A program made the translations under genes and the position numbers. The notes under the pieces were generated by a model, which had not been told where the DNA came from, searched no databases, and saw only the letters and a program-made list of their open reading frames with translations. From JALSHZ01 sp964614535 (GTDB lineage: Bacteria > Pseudomonadota > Gammaproteobacteria > UWMA-0217): a DNA stretch of 64,000 nt. Shown here piece after piece: positions 50,198 to 58,811 of the stretch (the stretch's first letter is position 1; each line of letters starts with the position of its first letter). The stretch lies in NCBI GenBank assembly GCA_964614535.1, contig CAZTOZ010000059.1, forward strand, positions 8,006 through 72,005, given 5' to 3'.

Positions 50198-50230
50198 CAA
50201 AACGAACAAGCCGGGCATTGCCCGGCTTGT
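50198..50230 (-). terminator. Terminator at the end of the ribosomal protein cluster
   Basis: ACAAGCCGGGC / GCCCGGCTTGT, a perfect 11-bp stem with a 3-base loop (50206-50230), followed on the minus strand by TCGTTTT. It lies 28 bases after the rplQ stop and ends the alpha operon; it may also stop murJ transcripts. Confidence 0.75.
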
Positions 50231-50257
50231 CTACTCACGTGAACGAAAAACGATCGG

Positions 50258-50647
50258 CTATTCGTCGTCCTCCCCGGCCTCCTCGGGCAGGGGGCGATCG
50301 ACCAGCTCCACATAGGCCATCGGCGCGTTGTCGCCCGGTCGATTGCCGCATTTGAGAATCCGCAAATAGCCCCCTGGACGATCCTTGTAGCGCGGCCCCA
50401 GCTCACTGAACAGCTTGCCGGTCATCTCCTTGTCGCGCAGACGGGCGAAGACCAGCCGACGCTTGTGCACGCTGTCTTCCTTGGCCATGGTGATCAGCGG
50501 CTCCGCCACACGCCGCAGCTCCTTGGCCTTCGGCAGCGTGGTCTTGATCAGCTCGTGACGAAACAGGCTGTTCGTCAGATTCTGCAGCATCGCCTTGCGA
50601 TGACTGGAATTGCGGTTGAACTGCCTTCCGGCTTTACGGTGACGCAT
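50258..50647 (-). CDS. rplQ: 50S ribosomal protein L17
   Basis: 129 residues: 'MRHRKAGRQFNRNSSHRKAMLQNLTNSLFRHELIKTTLPKAKELRRVAEPLITMAKED' is diagnostic of L17. A short acidic tail (PLPEEAGEDDE) replaces the usual end. Last gene of the alpha operon, after rpoA. Confidence 0.97.
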   Translation of the reverse strand: MRHRKAGRQFNRNSSHRKAMLQNLTNSLFRHELIKTTLPKAKELRRVAEPLITMAKEDSVHKRRLVFARLRDKEMTGKLFSELGPRYKDRPGGYLRILKCGNRPGDNAPMAYVELVDRPLPEEAGEDDE

Positions 50648-50677
50648 GGGATTTCTACCTTAATACGGTTCTTGGAA

Positions 50678-51676
50678 TCAGGAGGCTTTCTTGTCGTTGT
50701 CGCCAAGCCCCGGCGGCGGCCAGTTCTCCAGACGCATGCCCATCGACAGGCCATGCGAAGCGAGTACGTCCTTGATCTCCGTCAGCGACTTCTTGCCGAG
50801 ATTCGGCGTCTTCAGCAGCTCTACCTCGGTGCGCTGAATGAGGTCGCCGATATAGTAGATGTTCTCGGCCTTGAGGCAGTTGGCCGAACGCACCGTGAGC
50901 TCCAGATCGTCGACGGGCCGCAGCAGGATCGGATCCATCTCGTTCTCGCGTTGCTCCGGCTGCGGCTTCTCCTGCTTCTCGAAATCGACGAAGATCGCCA
51001 GCTGCTGCTGGAGAATCCCAGCCGAGATGCGAATCGCCTCCTCCGGGTCGACCGTGCCGTTGGTCTCGAGATCGATCACCAGCTTGTCGAGGTTGGTGCT
51101 CTGGGCCACCCGCGCATTTTCGACGGTGTAGGCGACACGTCGGATGGGAGAAAAACTGGCGTCCAGCAGCATGTGGCCAATCTCGCGATTCTCGTCGGGA
51201 TCGACGCGAACATTGGCCGGCTGATAGCCGCGCCCCTTTTCCACTTTCAACGTCATCTCCAGCGTGGTCTTGCCGGTGATGTTGGCGATCAAGTGGTCGG
51301 GATTGATGATCTCGATGTCGTGATCACCCTGGATATCGGAAGCCAGAACCGGCCCGGGGCCCTTTTTGTTGATGCTGACCATCGCCTCTTCTTTCGAGTG
51401 CATGACCAGCGCCACGCCCTTGAGGTTGAGAAGGATCTCCACCACATCCTGCTGCACACCTTCAATACTGGTGTACTCGTGCAGAACACCGGCAATCTGG
51501 GCCTCGGTGATTGCGCATCCGGGGATCGAAGAGAGGAGAATACGCCGCAGCGCGTTGCCCAGCGTGTGGCCAAACCCCCTTTCCAGCGGCTCCAGAATGA
51601 CCTTGGCCTTGTTGAGACCCTGCTCCTCTACAACGATTTTGCTGGGACGCAGCATCTCGTTAAGACTTCCTGACAT
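50678..51676 (-). CDS. rpoA: DNA-directed RNA polymerase alpha subunit
   Basis: 332 residues from ATG 51676; a TTG at 51685 is less likely. The N-terminal dimerisation domain ('EPLERGFGHTLGNALRRILLSSIPGCAITEAQIAGVLHEYT') assembles the polymerase. The C-terminal domain ('LLRPVDDLELTVRSANCLKAENIYYIGDLIQRTEVELLKTPNLGKKSLTEIKDVL') contacts UP elements and activators; its DNA-binding Arg and Asn residues are kept. It lies between rpsD and rplQ as usual. Confidence 0.98.
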   Translation of the reverse strand: MSGSLNEMLRPSKIVVEEQGLNKAKVILEPLERGFGHTLGNALRRILLSSIPGCAITEAQIAGVLHEYTSIEGVQQDVVEILLNLKGVALVMHSKEEAMVSINKKGPGPVLASDIQGDHDIEIINPDHLIANITGKTTLEMTLKVEKGRGYQPANVRVDPDENREIGHMLLDASFSPIRRVAYTVENARVAQSTNLDKLVIDLETNGTVDPEEAIRISAGILQQQLAIFVDFEKQEKPQPEQRENEMDPILLRPVDDLELTVRSANCLKAENIYYIGDLIQRTEVELLKTPNLGKKSLTEIKDVLASHGLSMGMRLENWPPPGLGDNDKKAS

Positions 51677-51699
51677 ATCCGTCAAACCTCGTAAACTAC

Positions 51700-52320
51700 T
51701 TATTTGGAGTAAAGCTCGACCACGAGCGACTCGTTGATGTCGGCGGCAAGATCGCTACGCTCCGGAACCGCTTTGAAGACGCCCCGCATCGCCTTGGGGT
51801 CGACCTCGACCCACTCCGGCAGGCCGAACTGCTGAGCAATATTTACAGCCTCCTGGATTCTGAGCTGCTTCTTGGCCTTCTCCCTCACCTCGATGACATC
51901 GTCTTTCTGCACCTGGTAGGAAGGGATGTTGACCACCTTGCCGTTGACCATGATCGCCTTGTGACTGACGAGTTGACGGCATTCGGCGCGCGTGACACCA
52001 AAGCCCATCCGATACACCACGTTGTCGAGACGGCATTCGAGCAGACGCAAAAGGTTTTCGCCGGTGGAACCCTTCTGCTGGGCGGCTTTCTTGAAGTAGT
52101 TGCGGAACTGCTTCTCCAGAACGCCGTACATACGGCGCAGCTTCTGCTTCTCGCGTAGCTGCAGGCCATAGTCTGAAAGCCGGCTGCGACGGTCACCGTG
52201 CTGCCCCGGCACCTTGTCGAGCTTGCACTTGCTGTCGATGGCACGCGCACGGCTCTTGAGAAACAGGTCAGTGCCTTCACGGCGGCTGAGCTTGCACTTC
52301 GGTCCAATATATCTTGCCAT
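51700..52320 (-). CDS. rpsD: 30S ribosomal protein S4
   Basis: 206 residues. 'MARYIGPKCKLSRREGTDLFLKS' opens the protein, and an S4 RNA-binding domain is at about 95-160 ('RLDNVVYRMGFGVTRAECRQLVSHKAIMVNGKVVNIPS'). S4 starts 30S assembly and in E. coli represses the alpha operon. It has no zinc-binding Cys cluster. Confidence 0.98.
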   Translation of the reverse strand: MARYIGPKCKLSRREGTDLFLKSRARAIDSKCKLDKVPGQHGDRRSRLSDYGLQLREKQKLRRMYGVLEKQFRNYFKKAAQQKGSTGENLLRLLECRLDNVVYRMGFGVTRAECRQLVSHKAIMVNGKVVNIPSYQVQKDDVIEVREKAKKQLRIQEAVNIAQQFGLPEWVEVDPKAMRGVFKAVPERSDLAADINESLVVELYSK

Positions 52321-52323
52321 TTC

Positions 52324-52713
52324 TTAAACCCGACGTTTCTTCGGAGGACGACAGCCGTTGTGGGGAATCGGCGTGACGTCGGTAATCAGAGTGATCTTGT
52401 ATCCGATGTTATTGAGCGCGCGAACCGCAGAGTCACGTCCAGGCCCCGGCCCCTTGACCCTGACCTCCAGGTTTTTCAACCCATAGTCCCGGGCCGCCTC
52501 ACCAGCACGCTCCGACGCCACCTGCGCGGCAAACGGCGTACTCTTGCGCGAACCGCGAAAACCCGACCCCCCGGAGGTGGCCCAAGCCAGCGTATTGCCC
52601 TGGCGATCGGTGATCGTGATGATGGTATTGTTGAAGGAGGCGTAGATGTGGGCGATACCATCGGTAACGACCTTCTTGACCTTCTTCTTGCTTCGGTTTT
52701 GAGCCTTGGCCAT
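52324..52713 (-). CDS. rpsK: 30S ribosomal protein S11
   Basis: 129 residues: 'HIYASFNNTIITITDRQGNTLAWATSGGSGFRGSRKSTPFAAQVA' and the C-terminal 'TPIPHNGCRPPKKRRV' are typical of S11, a platform protein near the mRNA exit. It lies three bases upstream of rpsD in the alpha operon. Confidence 0.98.
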   Translation of the reverse strand: MAKAQNRSKKKVKKVVTDGIAHIYASFNNTIITITDRQGNTLAWATSGGSGFRGSRKSTPFAAQVASERAGEAARDYGLKNLEVRVKGPGPGRDSAVRALNNIGYKITLITDVTPIPHNGCRPPKKRRV

Positions 52714-52733
52714 ATGAAATTACCTGACTAACC

Positions 52734-53090
52734 TTATCTCTTGATGGGGCGGCGCGGCCCCTTCCTGGTACGCGCATTGGTCCGGGTGCGCTGCCCCCGC
52801 AGCGGCAGGCCGCGACGATGACGAATCCCGCGAAAGCAGCCAAGATCCATCAAACGCTTGATATTCATCGACACCTCGCGGCGCAGGTCACCCTCTACGG
52901 TAAACTTGCCGACCTCGGCGCGCAGACTCTCGATCTCGGCCTCGCTCAGATCACGCATCTTGCGCGACGGTTCGACACCGGCGGCCTCGCAGATCTGTTT
53001 GGCACGCGTCCGTCCGATGCCATAGATCGACGTCAGCGCGATCACCGCGTGCTTGTTATCGGGTATGTTGATACCTGCAATACGAGCCAT
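52734..53090 (-). CDS. rpsM: 30S ribosomal protein S13
   Basis: 118 residues: 'MARIAGINIPDNKHAVIALTSIYGIGRTRAKQICEAAGV' and 'GIRHRRGLPLRGQRTRTNARTRKGPRRPIKR' identify S13, which contacts the P-site tRNA and the 50S head bridge. It is the first gene after a predicted promoter (53131-53159). Its GGAG ribosome site lies in the loop of a 5-bp hairpin (53093-53106), a possible site of translational control. Confidence 0.98.
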   Translation of the reverse strand: MARIAGINIPDNKHAVIALTSIYGIGRTRAKQICEAAGVEPSRKMRDLSEAEIESLRAEVGKFTVEGDLRREVSMNIKRLMDLGCFRGIRHRRGLPLRGQRTRTNARTRKGPRRPIKR

Positions 53091-53130
53091 TTATGTTCTC
53101 CAACATCGCCCCCGTAAAAAAGGGTGCGCA

Positions 53131-53159
53131 ATTCTATGTAGTTGGCAGCGGAAACACAA
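53131..53159 (-). promoter_or_regulatory. Predicted alpha-operon promoter (rpsM)
   Basis: On the minus strand TTGTGT (53159-53154), a 17-base spacer and TAGAAT (53136-53131). It lies in the 140-base gap between rpmJ and rpsM, matching the alpha-operon promoter position of E. coli. Confidence 0.6.
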
Positions 53160-53230
53160 CCCCTGTCACACAATCCGGCGAGTTGCCGGGGTTGACGCGT
53201 CTCCGGTTCGCCCCGTGGGGTTGAATTCGC

Positions 53231-53344
53231 TCAACCCTGGCGTTGCTTGTGCCGCGGATCCTTGCAGATGACGCGCACGACACCCTTGCGGCGTACGATC
53301 TTGCAGTCGCGGCAGATCTTCTTGACTGATGCTCGAACTTTCAT
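53231..53344 (-). CDS. rpmJ: 50S ribosomal protein L36
   Basis: 37 residues, 'MKVRASVKKICRDCKIVRRK' then 'GVVRVICKDPRHKQRQG'. The three Cys and one His (C-x2-C-x12-C-x4-H) form the zinc site of the C+ type of L36. It follows secY and precedes the alpha-operon promoter, its normal place. Confidence 0.97.
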   Translation of the reverse strand: MKVRASVKKICRDCKIVRRKGVVRVICKDPRHKQRQG

Positions 53345-53373
53345 CTTCCGACCCTAAAATGGTTACAAACGGA

Positions 53374-54732
53374 TTAACGTAGCGCGCCTGAACGGCCGTA
53401 ACCTTTCAGGTTCGCCTTTTTCATCAGGCCCTCGTACTGACTGGACATCAGATGCGCCTGCACCTGCGAGATGAAGTCCATCACGACAACCACGATAATC
53501 AGCAACGACGTACCGCCAAAGTAAAACGGCACGTTCCAAGCCAGAATCATGAATTCCGGCAACAGGCAGACGAGCGTGATATAGATCGCGCCGACCGCCG
53601 TCAGCCGCGTCATCACGCCGTCGATGTACTTGGCCGTCTGCTCCCCCGGGCGAATCCCCGGGATGAAGGCGCCGGCCTTCTTGAGATTCTCTGCCGTTTC
53701 ACGCGAGTTGAAGACCAACGCCGTATAGAAGAAGCAGAAAAATATGATCGCCAACGCGTAGAACAACGTGTACAGCGGTTGTCCCGGCGAGAGCAGAAGC
53801 GCGATGTCCTGCATCCAGCTCATGCCCTGGGTACTGCCAAACCACTGCCCGAGCGTTGCCGGAAACAGGATGATACTCGACGCAAAGATCGGCGGAATCA
53901 CCCCCGCGATGTTCAGCTTCAGCGGCAGGTGGCTGGACTGCGCCGCATATACCCGATTCCCCTGCTGCCGCTTGGCGTAATTCACCGTAATACGACGCTG
54001 CCCGCGCTCGACGAACACCACGAAATAGGTCACGCCAATGGCCAGCGCCAACAGCAGCAGAACCAATCCAGGCGCCAGTTCACCAGTGCTCGCCAGCTCC
54101 AGCGTGCCACCGATGGCGGCCGGAAGACCGGCGACGATCCCGGCAAAAATGATCAACGATATGCCATTGCCGAGCCCGCGTTCGGTGATCTGCTCCCCCA
54201 GCCACATCAGGAACATCGTGCCCGTGACCAGCGAGACGGCTGTCGTGAAGACGAACGCCGGGCCGGGGTTGATCGCGATCGAACCATCGGCAAAGCTCTG
54301 CGACTGCAGGCTCAGCGCGACGCCGATCGACTGGAACGTGGCCAGCGCAACCGTAAAATAGCGAGTGTACTGGGTGATCTTGCGGCGCCCGGCCTCTCCT
54401 TCCTTTTTCAACTGCTCGAAAGTCGGAACCACCACGGTGAGCAGCTGCATGATGATCGACGCCGAAATGTACGGCATGATGCCCAGCGCAAAGATACTGA
54501 GCCGCTCCAACGCGCCGCCCGAAAACATGTTGAACATGTCGAGGATCGTGCCGGTTTGCTGGCTGAAGAAATCGGCCAGCGCGCCGGGATTGATCCCGGG
54601 CACGGGAATGAAGGTTCCGATACGATAAACGACCAGCGCAAGAACCACGAAACCGAGCCTCTGACGAAGCTCGGCCACCTTGCCGATATCACCTATCGAA
54701 GCGGCGGGTTTGGCCCTGGTACGTTTTGCCAC
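53374..54732 (-). CDS. secY: Preprotein translocase subunit SecY
   Basis: 452 residues from GTG 54732, one base after the rplO stop, with GAGG six bases upstream. Ten membrane helices form the channel. 'PVPGINPGALADFF', 'FALGIMPYISASIIMQLL' and 'AVGAIYITLVCLLPEFM' are conserved. The open frame upstream to 54792 is shadow of rplO. SecY is the pore of the Sec translocon, fed by SecA or by SRP-FtsY. Confidence 0.97.
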   Translation of the reverse strand: MAKRTRAKPAASIGDIGKVAELRQRLGFVVLALVVYRIGTFIPVPGINPGALADFFSQQTGTILDMFNMFSGGALERLSIFALGIMPYISASIIMQLLTVVVPTFEQLKKEGEAGRRKITQYTRYFTVALATFQSIGVALSLQSQSFADGSIAINPGPAFVFTTAVSLVTGTMFLMWLGEQITERGLGNGISLIIFAGIVAGLPAAIGGTLELASTGELAPGLVLLLLALAIGVTYFVVFVERGQRRITVNYAKRQQGNRVYAAQSSHLPLKLNIAGVIPPIFASSIILFPATLGQWFGSTQGMSWMQDIALLLSPGQPLYTLFYALAIIFFCFFYTALVFNSRETAENLKKAGAFIPGIRPGEQTAKYIDGVMTRLTAVGAIYITLVCLLPEFMILAWNVPFYFGGTSLLIIVVVVMDFISQVQAHLMSSQYEGLMKKANLKGYGRSGALR

Positions 54733-54733
54733 G

Positions 54734-55168
54734 TTATTCCTCGATGCTGCCGTTGGCCGCTTCGATGGCGGCACGCGCGCCTTTCGAGACACCCAGGCCC
54801 TTCAGCTTGAGGGATTTGGTGACCTCGCCGGAGAGAAAGACCTTGACCCGCCGTGCCTTGAGCGGCACCAGATCAGCTTTCTTGAGCACATCGATGTCGA
54901 TGACCTCGGCGTCGATGCCATTCAGCTCCCCGGTGCGGACCTGAGCGCTGGTGAGCGACTTGCGCGAGGTGAAGCCGACTTTCGGCAACCGGCGTTGCAG
55001 CGGCATCTGGCCGCCTTCGAATCCCACTTTGTGGAAGCCACCGGAGCGCGACTTTTGCCCTTTGTGGCCCCGACCGCAGGTCTTACCGAGCCCCGAGCCA
55101 ATACCGCGCCCGACGCGCTTGCGCGCGGGACGGCTACCAGGGGCCGGACGAAGCGTATTGAGTTGCAT
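54734..55168 (-). CDS. rplO: 50S ribosomal protein L15
   Basis: 144 residues. 'MQLNTLRPAPGSRPARKRVGRGIGSGLGKTCGRGHKGQKSRSGG' is the basic N-terminal arm that threads into 23S rRNA. The start shares a TGATG with rpmD. Confidence 0.98.
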   Translation of the reverse strand: MQLNTLRPAPGSRPARKRVGRGIGSGLGKTCGRGHKGQKSRSGGFHKVGFEGGQMPLQRRLPKVGFTSRKSLTSAQVRTGELNGIDAEVIDIDVLKKADLVPLKARRVKVFLSGEVTKSLKLKGLGVSKGARAAIEAANGSIEE

Positions 55169-55359
55169 CAGGAGACTTCCTCGACTTCAAGCATGTACGA
55201 AATCTTGTTGATCATACCGCGGTTCTCCGGGGTATCGAGCACAAGCACAGGATTGTGGATCTTGCGAATGCCCAGCCCCCGAGCGCACGCCTTGTGCGAC
55301 TGCAGCCGGCCGTTGAGGCTCTTGCGCAAAGTCACTTTGAGTTGTTTCTGTTCCGCCAT
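55168..55359 (-). CDS. rpmD: 50S ribosomal protein L30
   Basis: 63 residues: 'KQLKVTLRKSLNGRLQSHKACARGLGIRKIHNPVLVLDTPENRGMINKISYML'. The start at 55359 gives the family length; it is five bases after the rpsE stop. Confidence 0.97.
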   Translation of the reverse strand: MAEQKQLKVTLRKSLNGRLQSHKACARGLGIRKIHNPVLVLDTPENRGMINKISYMLEVEEVS

Positions 55360-55364
55360 GACGT

Positions 55365-55874
55365 CTACCCTGTAATCTCTTCGACGCTCTTGCCACGTTT
55401 CGCCGCGACGTCCTCGGGCGACGACATCTCGCGCAAACCGTTGAGCGTCGCCTTGACGACGTTGATCGGGTTGCGCGAACCGATACACTTGGCCAGCACG
55501 TTGCGAACGCCCAGCACCTCGAAAACGGCGCGCATCGCGCCCCCGGCGATAATGCCAGTACCCTCGGAAGCCGGTTTCATGAACACCTTGGCCGCGCCAT
55601 GGCGGGACGTGATTGGATACTGAAGCGTGCCATCCTTCAACGCCACCGTGACCATATCACGGCGCGCGCGCTCCATCGCTTTCTGGATCGCGACCGGCAC
55701 CTCTTTCGCCTTGCCATAACCGATACCGACCTTGCCTTCACCGTCACCGACGACGGTCAACGCGGTGAAACCGAACTGGCGACCGCCCTTGACGACCTTG
55801 GCGACGCGATTGACGGCCACCAGCTTTTCCTGCAGGCCGTCGGAGTTCTGATCTTGAAACTGTGCCTTTGCCAT
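55365..55874 (-). CDS. rpsE: 30S ribosomal protein S5
   Basis: 169 residues. 'LVAVNRVAKVVKGGRQFGFTALTVVGDGEGKVGIGYGKAKEVPVAIQKA' is the double-stranded RNA-binding part, and 'SEGTGIIAGGAMRAVFEVLGV' the C-terminal domain. S5 acts in decoding fidelity. Confidence 0.98.
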   Translation of the reverse strand: MAKAQFQDQNSDGLQEKLVAVNRVAKVVKGGRQFGFTALTVVGDGEGKVGIGYGKAKEVPVAIQKAMERARRDMVTVALKDGTLQYPITSRHGAAKVFMKPASEGTGIIAGGAMRAVFEVLGVRNVLAKCIGSRNPINVVKATLNGLREMSSPEDVAAKRGKSVEEITG

Positions 55875-55885
55875 TGCTTTTGCCT

Positions 55886-56242
55886 CTAGAATTTGAGCCC
55901 GGATTCACGCGCTGCGTCGGCGAGCGCCTTGACACGACCGTGATATTTGAACCCGGAGCGATCGAAGGCAACCGACTCGATGCCTTTTTCCCTGGCCCGC
56001 TCGGCGATCAAACGGCCCACCTGCGCGGCCGCCTCGGCATTGCCCGTGTTCTCCAGCTCGCCCTTGAGCGACTTCTCGAGCGTCGAGGCGCTGGCAATGG
56101 TCGTGCCCCCATCGGGACCAATGATCTGCGCATAGATATGACGCGGCGTGCGGTGGACACAGAGACGATTGACACCCAGTTGACGAATCCGAGCTCGGGC
56201 ACGTCTCGCTCTACGAAGCCTGCTGGCCTTTTTGTTAACCAT
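55886..56242 (-). CDS. rplR: 50S ribosomal protein L18
   Basis: 118 residues: 'RLCVHRTPRHIYAQIIGPDGGTTIASASTLEKSLKGEL' and 'AFDRSGFKYHGRVKALADAARESGLKF'. It binds 5S rRNA. It lies between rplF and rpsE. Confidence 0.98.
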   Translation of the reverse strand: MVNKKASRLRRARRARARIRQLGVNRLCVHRTPRHIYAQIIGPDGGTTIASASTLEKSLKGELENTGNAEAAAQVGRLIAERAREKGIESVAFDRSGFKYHGRVKALADAARESGLKF

Positions 56243-56251
56243 AGCTGAAAC

Positions 56252-56785
56252 CTATTTCTTCTTCGCTTCTTTGCGAATGATGCGTTCGTCCGCGTACTTG
56301 ACACCCTTGCCCTTGTAAGGCTCGGGCGGACGGAACGCCCGAATGTCCGCCGCCACCTGCCCGACCTTCTGTTTGTCGGCGCCCCGGATGACCACCTCGG
56401 TCTGCGACGGTGTTTCGATTTCGATACCCTCCGGCACGTCGAAAACCACCGGATGGGAAAAACCGAGGGAAAGATTCAATTTGCGCCCCTGTGCCTGCGC
56501 CCGATAACCGACACCCACCAGTTGCAGCTTCTTCTCGAAACCCTGACTCACGCCCTGAACCATATTGGCGATGAGCGAACGCATGGTGCCGGCCATCGAA
56601 AAGTCCTGGGATGCCTCGTCCCGGGGACGCACGCGAACCACGCCGTCCTCGAAGCTGACGACAACGTCGGCATGCACCGTCATCGCCTGTTCCCCTTTCG
56701 AGCCCTTGACCCTGACATTCTGACCGTCGATGCTCAGCTCGACACCAGCCGGCACCTCAACGGGACTCTTAGCAATTCTTGACAT
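56252..56785 (-). CDS. rplF: 50S ribosomal protein L6
   Basis: 177 residues from ATG 56785 ('MSRIAKSPVEVPAGVELSI'), the usual family start. 'IANMVQGVSQGFEKKLQLVGVGYRAQ' and 'FRPPEPYKGKGVKYADERIIRKEAKKK' are diagnostic. Confidence 0.98.
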   Translation of the reverse strand: MSRIAKSPVEVPAGVELSIDGQNVRVKGSKGEQAMTVHADVVVSFEDGVVRVRPRDEASQDFSMAGTMRSLIANMVQGVSQGFEKKLQLVGVGYRAQAQGRKLNLSLGFSHPVVFDVPEGIEIETPSQTEVVIRGADKQKVGQVAADIRAFRPPEPYKGKGVKYADERIIRKEAKKK

Positions 56786-56801
56786 CTGTTCGGCCCTTAA
56801 A

Positions 56802-57194
56802 TCAAGTAACGGTGCAAATGACTTCGCCACCTTCACCGGCGGCACGAGCGGCACGATCGCTCATCACGCCTTTCGACGTCGAGATGATTGCGACACCCAG
56901 CCCGCCATCGACCGACGGCAGCTCGTCCTTGCCCTTGAAGATCCGCAGCCCCGGTCGACTGACGCGCTCGATCCTGGCAATGACGGGCTTGCCGTTGAAG
57001 TACTTCAGCTCGATCGTGAGCTCCGGCTTTTGGTCGCCGCTGACACTATAGCCGGCGATGTAACCCTCACTCTCGAGCACCTTGGCAATCTCGACCTTCT
57101 GGCGCGACGACGGCATGGTGACACTCGTCTTGCTGGCGTGTTGACCGTTGCGAATACGGGTCAACATATCAGCGACAGGATCAGACATACTCAT
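56802..57194 (-). CDS. rpsH: 30S ribosomal protein S8
   Basis: 130 residues, 'MSMSDPVADMLTRIRNGQ', ending 'GVMSDRAARAAGEGGEVICTVT'. S8 binds central 16S rRNA and in E. coli also represses the spc operon. Starts at ATG 57194, as in E. coli. Confidence 0.98.
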   Translation of the reverse strand: MSMSDPVADMLTRIRNGQHASKTSVTMPSSRQKVEIAKVLESEGYIAGYSVSGDQKPELTIELKYFNGKPVIARIERVSRPGLRIFKGKDELPSVDGGLGVAIISTSKGVMSDRAARAAGEGGEVICTVT

Positions 57195-57209
57195 GTTCGT
57201 TTACCTCTG

Positions 57210-57515
57210 TTACCAGCTGGCCTTGACAAGACCGGGAATGTCGCCTTGCATCGCGAGCTGGCGAAGCTTGTTACGACCAAGTCCAAACTTGCGGTAGTAC
57301 CCATGCGGCCGCCCTGTCAGGCTGCAGCGGTTGCGTGCGCGCACCTTGGCCGAATCCCGGGGAAGCTTCTGCAGTTTCTCCACTGCCGCCATCTTCTCCT
57401 CGTAATCGGTCTCGGGATTCTTGATGATGGCCCGAAGCTCGGCCCTTTTGGCCGCATATTTCGCGATCGCCTTCTGTCTGCGTCGCTCCCGCTGAATCAT
57501 CGATACTTTTGCCAT
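57210..57515 (-). CDS. rpsN: 30S ribosomal protein S14 (zinc-free type)
   Basis: 101 residues: 'MAKVSMIQRERRRQKAIAKYAAKRAELRAIIK' and 'RNRCSLTGRPHGYYRKFGLGRNKLRQLAMQGDIPGLVKASW'. It is the long form with a single Cys and so lacks the CxxC zinc pairs of the short form. Confidence 0.98.
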   Translation of the reverse strand: MAKVSMIQRERRRQKAIAKYAAKRAELRAIIKNPETDYEEKMAAVEKLQKLPRDSAKVRARNRCSLTGRPHGYYRKFGLGRNKLRQLAMQGDIPGLVKASW

Positions 57516-57533
57516 AGCCTGTCTTAATCCGTA

Positions 57534-58073
57534 CTAATTCCTGAACGGGAAGGAGAACGCCTCGAGCAACGCCTTCGCCTGTTCGTTGGTTTTTGCCGAC
57601 GTGGTCAGCGTGATGTCGAGACCCCGGATCTTGTCGATCTTGTCATAGTCGATCTCAGGGAAAATGATCTGCTCCCTGACGCCCATGCTGTAGTTACCAC
57701 GACCGTCGAAGCTCTTCGGACTCATGCCGCGAAAATCGCGGATCCGCGGAATCGCGACCGAGATGAGACGATCGAGAAACTCATACATCCGATCGCTGCG
57801 CAAAGTAACCTTACAACCGATCGGCCAGCCCTCTCGGATCTTGAAACCAGCTTCCGATTTGCGCGCCAAGGTGACCACCGGTTTCTGCCCGGAGATCTTC
57901 TCCATATCGGACACCGCGTGCTGAATCACCTTTTTGTCGACCGTCGCCTCGCCCAGCCCCATATTCAGGGTGATCTTTTCCAGGCGGGGAACCTCCATGA
58001 CGTTGTCGAGCTTCAGCTCCTCCTTGAGCTTGGCAACAATGGTGTCCCTATACAGATCTTTCAGTCTAGCCAT
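57534..58073 (-). CDS. rplE: 50S ribosomal protein L5
   Basis: 179 residues from ATG 58073 (a GTG one codon earlier is possible). 'MARLKDLYRDTIVAKLKEELKLDNVMEVPRLEKITLNMG' and 'MSPKSFDGRGNYSMGVREQIIFPEIDYDKIDKIRGLDI' are typical. It binds 5S rRNA and the P-site tRNA elbow. Confidence 0.98.
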   Translation of the reverse strand: MARLKDLYRDTIVAKLKEELKLDNVMEVPRLEKITLNMGLGEATVDKKVIQHAVSDMEKISGQKPVVTLARKSEAGFKIREGWPIGCKVTLRSDRMYEFLDRLISVAIPRIRDFRGMSPKSFDGRGNYSMGVREQIIFPEIDYDKIDKIRGLDITLTTSAKTNEQAKALLEAFSFPFRN

Positions 58074-58085
58074 CACAAATACCTG

Positions 58086-58400
58086 TTATTCGACGATCTC
58101 GTTATTGGACTTGAAGTAGCGAACTTTCCGCCCATCGTCGAGAAACTTGAAACCGACTCTGTCACCCTTGCCGGTGGCCGGATTGAACAACATGACGTTG
58201 GAGGCGTCGATCGGCATCTCCTTGTCGATGATCCCACCGGGTACACCGGTGTTTGGATTTCCCTTCTGGTGCTTCTTGACGACGTTGATGTTCTCAACGA
58301 CGACCTTGTTATTCTTCATCACGCGCGTGATGGTGCCGCGCCGCCCCTTGTCCTTGCCGGCAATGACAATCACCTCGTCGCCTTTTCTCAAACGCTTCAT
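58086..58400 (-). CDS. rplX: 50S ribosomal protein L24
   Basis: 104 residues: 'MKRLRKGDEVIVIAGKDKGRRGTITRV' is a KOW motif, and 'GGIIDKEMPIDASNVMLFNPATGKGDRVGFKFLDDGRKVR' follows. One of the first proteins in 50S assembly. Confidence 0.98.
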   Translation of the reverse strand: MKRLRKGDEVIVIAGKDKGRRGTITRVMKNNKVVVENINVVKKHQKGNPNTGVPGGIIDKEMPIDASNVMLFNPATGKGDRVGFKFLDDGRKVRYFKSNNEIVE

Positions 58401-58412
58401 ATCGATACCTGC

Positions 58413-58781
58413 CTAGAGAACTTCGGGAGCAAGAGAAATGATCTTCATGAACTGCTCCGTGCGCAACTCGCGCGTAACGGGCCCAAAGATCCGGGTGCCA
58501 ATGGGCGCCAGATTGTTGTTGAGCAGTACGGCCGCGTTATTGTCGAAACGAATCAACGAGCCATCGGGACGCCGAACGCCCTTGGCCGTACGCACGACGA
58601 CAGCATTGTAGACATCGCCCTTCTTGACCTTGCCGCGAGGAATTGCATCCTTGACGCTCACCTTGATGATGTCGCCAATACCGGCGTAACGGCGGTGCGA
58701 GCCGCCAAGCACCTTAATGCACTGGACCTTGCGGGCGCCGCTGTTGTCGGCCACGTCCAGAACGGTCTGCATCTGAATCAT
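58413..58781 (-). CDS. rplN: 50S ribosomal protein L14
   Basis: 122 residues: 'MIQMQTVLDVADNSGARKVQCIKVLGGSHRRYAGIGDIIKVSVKDA' and 'RIFGPVTRELRTEQFMKIISLAPEVL'. In E. coli it starts the spc operon; only a 30-base gap separates it from rpsQ here and no promoter is evident. Confidence 0.98.
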   Translation of the reverse strand: MIQMQTVLDVADNSGARKVQCIKVLGGSHRRYAGIGDIIKVSVKDAIPRGKVKKGDVYNAVVVRTAKGVRRPDGSLIRFDNNAAVLLNNNLAPIGTRIFGPVTRELRTEQFMKIISLAPEVL

Positions 58782-58811
58782 TTTTCTCTATCCAATCTGC
58801 TGTTTGGGGCG

